A DNA stretch of 7,698 bases from Frondihabitans sp. (lineage in GTDB: Bacteria; Actinomycetota; Actinomycetes; Actinomycetales; Microbacteriaceae): assembly GCA_025464735.1 (NCBI GenBank), contig JAODMX010000467.1, forward strand, positions 1-7,698, read 5' to 3'. Positions 6,069-7,698 of this stretch are shown here, piece after piece (positions within the stretch are counted from its first letter, which is position 1; each line of letters opens with the position of its first letter). The position numbers and the translations under genes were made by a program. The notes under the pieces were generated by a model that saw nothing but the letters and a program-made list of their open reading frames with translations, was not told where the DNA came from and made no database searches.

Positions 6069-6250
6069 CAGTTACCCTCCATCAGTCGACGAGCATCAGG
6101 ACCGATACCGCGCAAATCTTCAAGCCGAACGCCCGCTTCGTTCCGAGGTGTCTCGAGAAGGTCATCGAGACGGCCGGCCGCACGGGCCACCACCAGATCG
6201 TCGGGAGAAGCCGCCTCAAACCAGGCCTCGTCGTACTGCTCGACGGCCAT
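6068..6250 (-). CDS. Small phage protein, 60 aa, before the tape measure gene
   Basis: The stop TGA overlaps the tape measure ATG (ATGA), and the chosen ATG at 6250 shares one base with the TAA of the upstream gene (TAATG), preceded by GGAG two bases away. An in-frame ATG at 6265 would add five residues and is less likely because it falls inside the upstream gene. The product has WFEAASPDDLVVARAAGRL followed by DDLLETP. As far as I recall, this kind of P-E/D-x-L-V-xA-x-x-A-G-x-L-x-x-LL helix-turn-helix stretch recurs in small actinophage structural proteins. The position fits the second tail-assembly chaperone (gpT-like), and the gene is in the -1 frame relative to its upstream neighbour, but I see no convincing slippery heptamer at the junction. 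Confidence 0.65.
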   Translation of the reverse strand: MAVEQYDEAWFEAASPDDLVVARAAGRLDDLLETPRNEAGVRLEDLRGIGPDARRLMEGN

Positions 6251-6972
6251 TACTCCTGACCCCATGCCTCAGCCTGCGAGATCGGCGTCAGCCCCCACGC
6301 CCTGACCTCCGCATCCGACAGCTTCTTGCTGTACGGCAGAATCCGTTCACCTTTGCGGTAGTAGAACTTCTCGTCCGGCTCCGGCAGTTCCGCGTCTGTC
6401 TCACCTACACCCGCGTAGAACTTCTCACGGTCCTCTGGCTGCTGCGGCCTTCGCACGTTCTCCAGAAGCTGGCCCCCGTCGACCAGCTTCAAAACCCGCC
6501 GACCGGCGTGAACCTCACCGCCGTGACCGAGTGCAAGCTGCCCGTCCTCCGCAGGAGGCACAGGAGCACCCAAATCCAGGGGAATGTTCAACTCAGCCAT
6601 CTGCTTCCGCCATGACCCCACCTTGCCGTTGTGCTCAGACACCGCCTCCGTCACGGCAGCTTCTGCAGCCTCGACCGCGCGCAGCAGCTCCACAAGACGC
6701 CCACCGATGCCGAGGGCATAACCGTCGACCTCGGCCCGCAGAGAGTTCGCAGACGCCAATCGCGCTTCCGCCTGAGCCTTCTCAACCTTCCGGCGAGCCC
6801 GCTCAACACCAAGACGCGCGAAACGCGACAACCCCTCCTGAGCCGACAAAACCTCCGGCGTCACCGTGTCGTCGCCGCGAACGTAACGCTTCTCCAAGGC
6901 CGCCACGAGATCCGCAGCCTCCTGCGCCTCCTGCTCCGCTTGCTGGACATCCACTTCGTCAGTCTTTGACAT
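6250..6972 (-). CDS. Coiled-coil phage protein, 240 aa, unknown role
   Basis: I do not recognise a named family. The start is firm: AGGAGG seven bases before ATG at 6972, two bases after the stop of the preceding gene. Residues 5-115 are almost entirely helical, with long Glu/Ala/Arg heptads (AEQEAQEAADLVAALEKRYV; VEKAQAEARLASANSLRAEV), so it is probably an elongated or oligomeric coiled coil. A Gly/Pro-rich part (130-160) follows, and the C-terminus (EKFYYRKGERILPYSKKLSD, 201-220) looks like a small separate domain. The place directly before the tape measure gene suggests a tail-assembly or head-tail joining role. A scaffold is another option, though scaffolds usually lie next to the capsid gene. 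It is longer than a typical tail chaperone. Confidence 0.75.
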   Translation of the reverse strand: MSKTDEVDVQQAEQEAQEAADLVAALEKRYVRGDDTVTPEVLSAQEGLSRFARLGVERARRKVEKAQAEARLASANSLRAEVDGYALGIGGRLVELLRAVEAAEAAVTEAVSEHNGKVGSWRKQMAELNIPLDLGAPVPPAEDGQLALGHGGEVHAGRRVLKLVDGGQLLENVRRPQQPEDREKFYAGVGETDAELPEPDEKFYYRKGERILPYSKKLSDAEVRAWGLTPISQAEAWGQE

Positions 6973-6974
6973 CT

Positions 6975-7340
6975 CTAAGCCTCCTGAGCCGCATTCAGGG
7001 CGTAGACCGAGCCGGTATGCGCCACATCAAAATTGAAAGAAACCGAGCCGTCCGCCTGCTCACACACGGATGATTGAAACGGTCCCAACCACGACGCCGA
7101 CGACGCCGGAACCGTGAACGACTGAACCCTGGCCGCGCCACCGCACAAGACCGGATCACCAGCCGCAAGCACCACCGTGTGAGCATTCACAACATCCGTG
7201 TTCGACACCCACAACACCCATGGGCCAGCCGGCAGAGCGGGAACAGTCATCCCATCCACTGCATCGATAGCAACCGGCGGCGGGGTCGGAACAACACCCC
7301 CAGTAACCAGCCGAGTAATCGGGATAACTGTCCTAGCCAT
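6975..7340 (-). CDS. Beta-rich phage structural-type protein, 121 aa
   Basis: The frame opens upstream at 7358, but the ATG at 7340 has GGAG six bases before it and gives the natural start MARTVIPITRL. It overlaps the previous gene by 8 bp. The product is a likely single beta-sandwich domain: WVLWVSNTDV (41-50), HTVVLAAGDPV (54-64), VQSFTVPASSASWLGPF (72-88), CEQADGSVSFNFDV (93-106) and GSVYALNA (110-117). Small proteins with this alternation of strands and the ending QxDGSVxxxFxxxxxGxVxA are common in actinophage structural operons. I recall them as virion surface or head/tail decoration proteins, but their exact role is usually not shown. It seems too small to be a typical major tail tube protein. 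Two cysteines (66 and 93) are present. Confidence 0.72.
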   Translation of the reverse strand: MARTVIPITRLVTGGVVPTPPPVAIDAVDGMTVPALPAGPWVLWVSNTDVVNAHTVVLAAGDPVLCGGAARVQSFTVPASSASWLGPFQSSVCEQADGSVSFNFDVAHTGSVYALNAAQEA

Positions 7341-7698
7341 GCTGGGCTCCATTCGCAAAACGATAAGTATCCAAATCCGTGGAAGCGATCAACCAGGTCT
7401 TCCCGACAAGCTCGGCTTTCAACCGACCCTCCCTGCACGCCAACCGGATAGTGACCGGCGCGCGACCCGAGATAACCGCCGCTTGCAAGACCGTCAAGAT
7501 CTCGCCCGCTAATACAATTCTCCCGTTATCATCACTGATAATATCGCTACCGATATGTAGAGAATTGTTCTCCAACGACGACTGCTCCACAGCATCCAGA
7601 AGGACGTTCAAGTCAGCGCGGAACACTATCCCCCGCTTGATACCCTCCGTCATGCCGAGCCGCAGAAGACGATCCAACAACGGGACCGCCCGAGCGGG
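7333..7698 (-). CDS. Hypothetical phage protein, 5' end beyond window
   Basis: The frame is open from the window edge to TAG (7335-7333), giving at least 121 residues. An ATG at 7653 and a TTG at 7680 lie inside it, but neither has a ribosome site, so I treat it as continuing past the edge. The visible part begins with a leucine-rich helix (LLDRLLRLGM), then GIVFRADLNVLLDAVEQSSL, a polar loop (NNSLHIGSDIISDDNGRI) and a strand-rich end (APVTIRLACREGRLKAELVG, then TWLIASTDLDTYRF). I do not recognise the family. Its 8-bp overlap with the beta-rich protein gene places it in the same late structural operon. Confidence 0.6.
   Translation of the reverse strand, partial: PARAVPLLDRLLRLGMTEGIKRGIVFRADLNVLLDAVEQSSLENNSLHIGSDIISDDNGRIVLAGEILTVLQAAVISGRAPVTIRLACREGRLKAELVGKTWLIASTDLDTYRFANGAQHG

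Noticed and set aside
4815..6305. 496-codon open frame on the plus strand across the tape measure gene
   Set aside because: It is in exact antisense register with the tape measure codons, so its stops would require TTA, CTA or TCA codons, which a high-GC gene rarely uses. The product is Arg/His-rich with no domain pattern.
6025..7073. Plus-strand open frames of 180-196 codons over the 240-aa and 60-aa genes
   Set aside because: Pro/Arg/Thr-rich shadows of minus-strand genes that have good ribosome sites and coupling.
1..7698. CRISPR arrays, tRNA genes, insertion sequence ends, attachment-site repeats
   Set aside because: Reading both strands I found no regularly spaced repeats, cloverleaf, transposase or paired terminal repeats. 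Attachment sites are probably outside the window.

Overview
The window reads as part of a prophage or phage-derived element from a high-GC Gram-positive host, most likely an actinobacterium. This rests on high GC in the structural genes (about 65% in one 60-base line of the tape measure gene that I counted by hand), a tyrosine-recombinase tail, a tape measure protein of the actinophage type, strong AGGAGG-like ribosome sites and tightly packed genes. The genus cannot be read from the window.

Layout. Positions 1-863 are on the plus strand: the last 45 codons of a tyrosine recombinase, an 82-aa unknown coupled to it by an ATGA overlap, and a 146-aa secreted lipoprotein. Positions 881-7698 are all on the minus strand and converge on the plus genes with a 17-bp gap. 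In their direction of transcription they are: an unknown gene cut by the window edge, a 121-aa beta-rich structural-type protein, a 240-aa coiled-coil protein, a 60-aa protein, the 954-aa tape measure protein, a 108-aa unknown, a 302-aa SDH/ClpP-fold serine protease (PF01972 type), a 67-aa and a 51-aa small protein, and a 201-aa protein with an RNxxxH motif typical of HEPN RNases. The 51-aa gene is too short to appear in most gene calls.

How it may work. The right part is a virion (tail) operon. Almost every junction is a stop/start overlap (ATGA, TAATG or 8 bp), and this coupling continues beyond the tape measure gene into the protease. Where tail-tip, fibre and lysis genes are expected after a tape measure gene, the window instead has a lower-GC accessory block (protease, two small proteins, HEPN protein), then the lipoprotein and the integrase. 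This looks like either a prophage whose late genes were deleted and replaced by cargo, or a domesticated or satellite element. The accessory block is the most interesting part: a Clp-fold protease, a possible HEPN toxin with small coupled partners, and a surface lipoprotein could serve host defence or superinfection exclusion. That function is inference from families and position; nothing in the sequence proves it.
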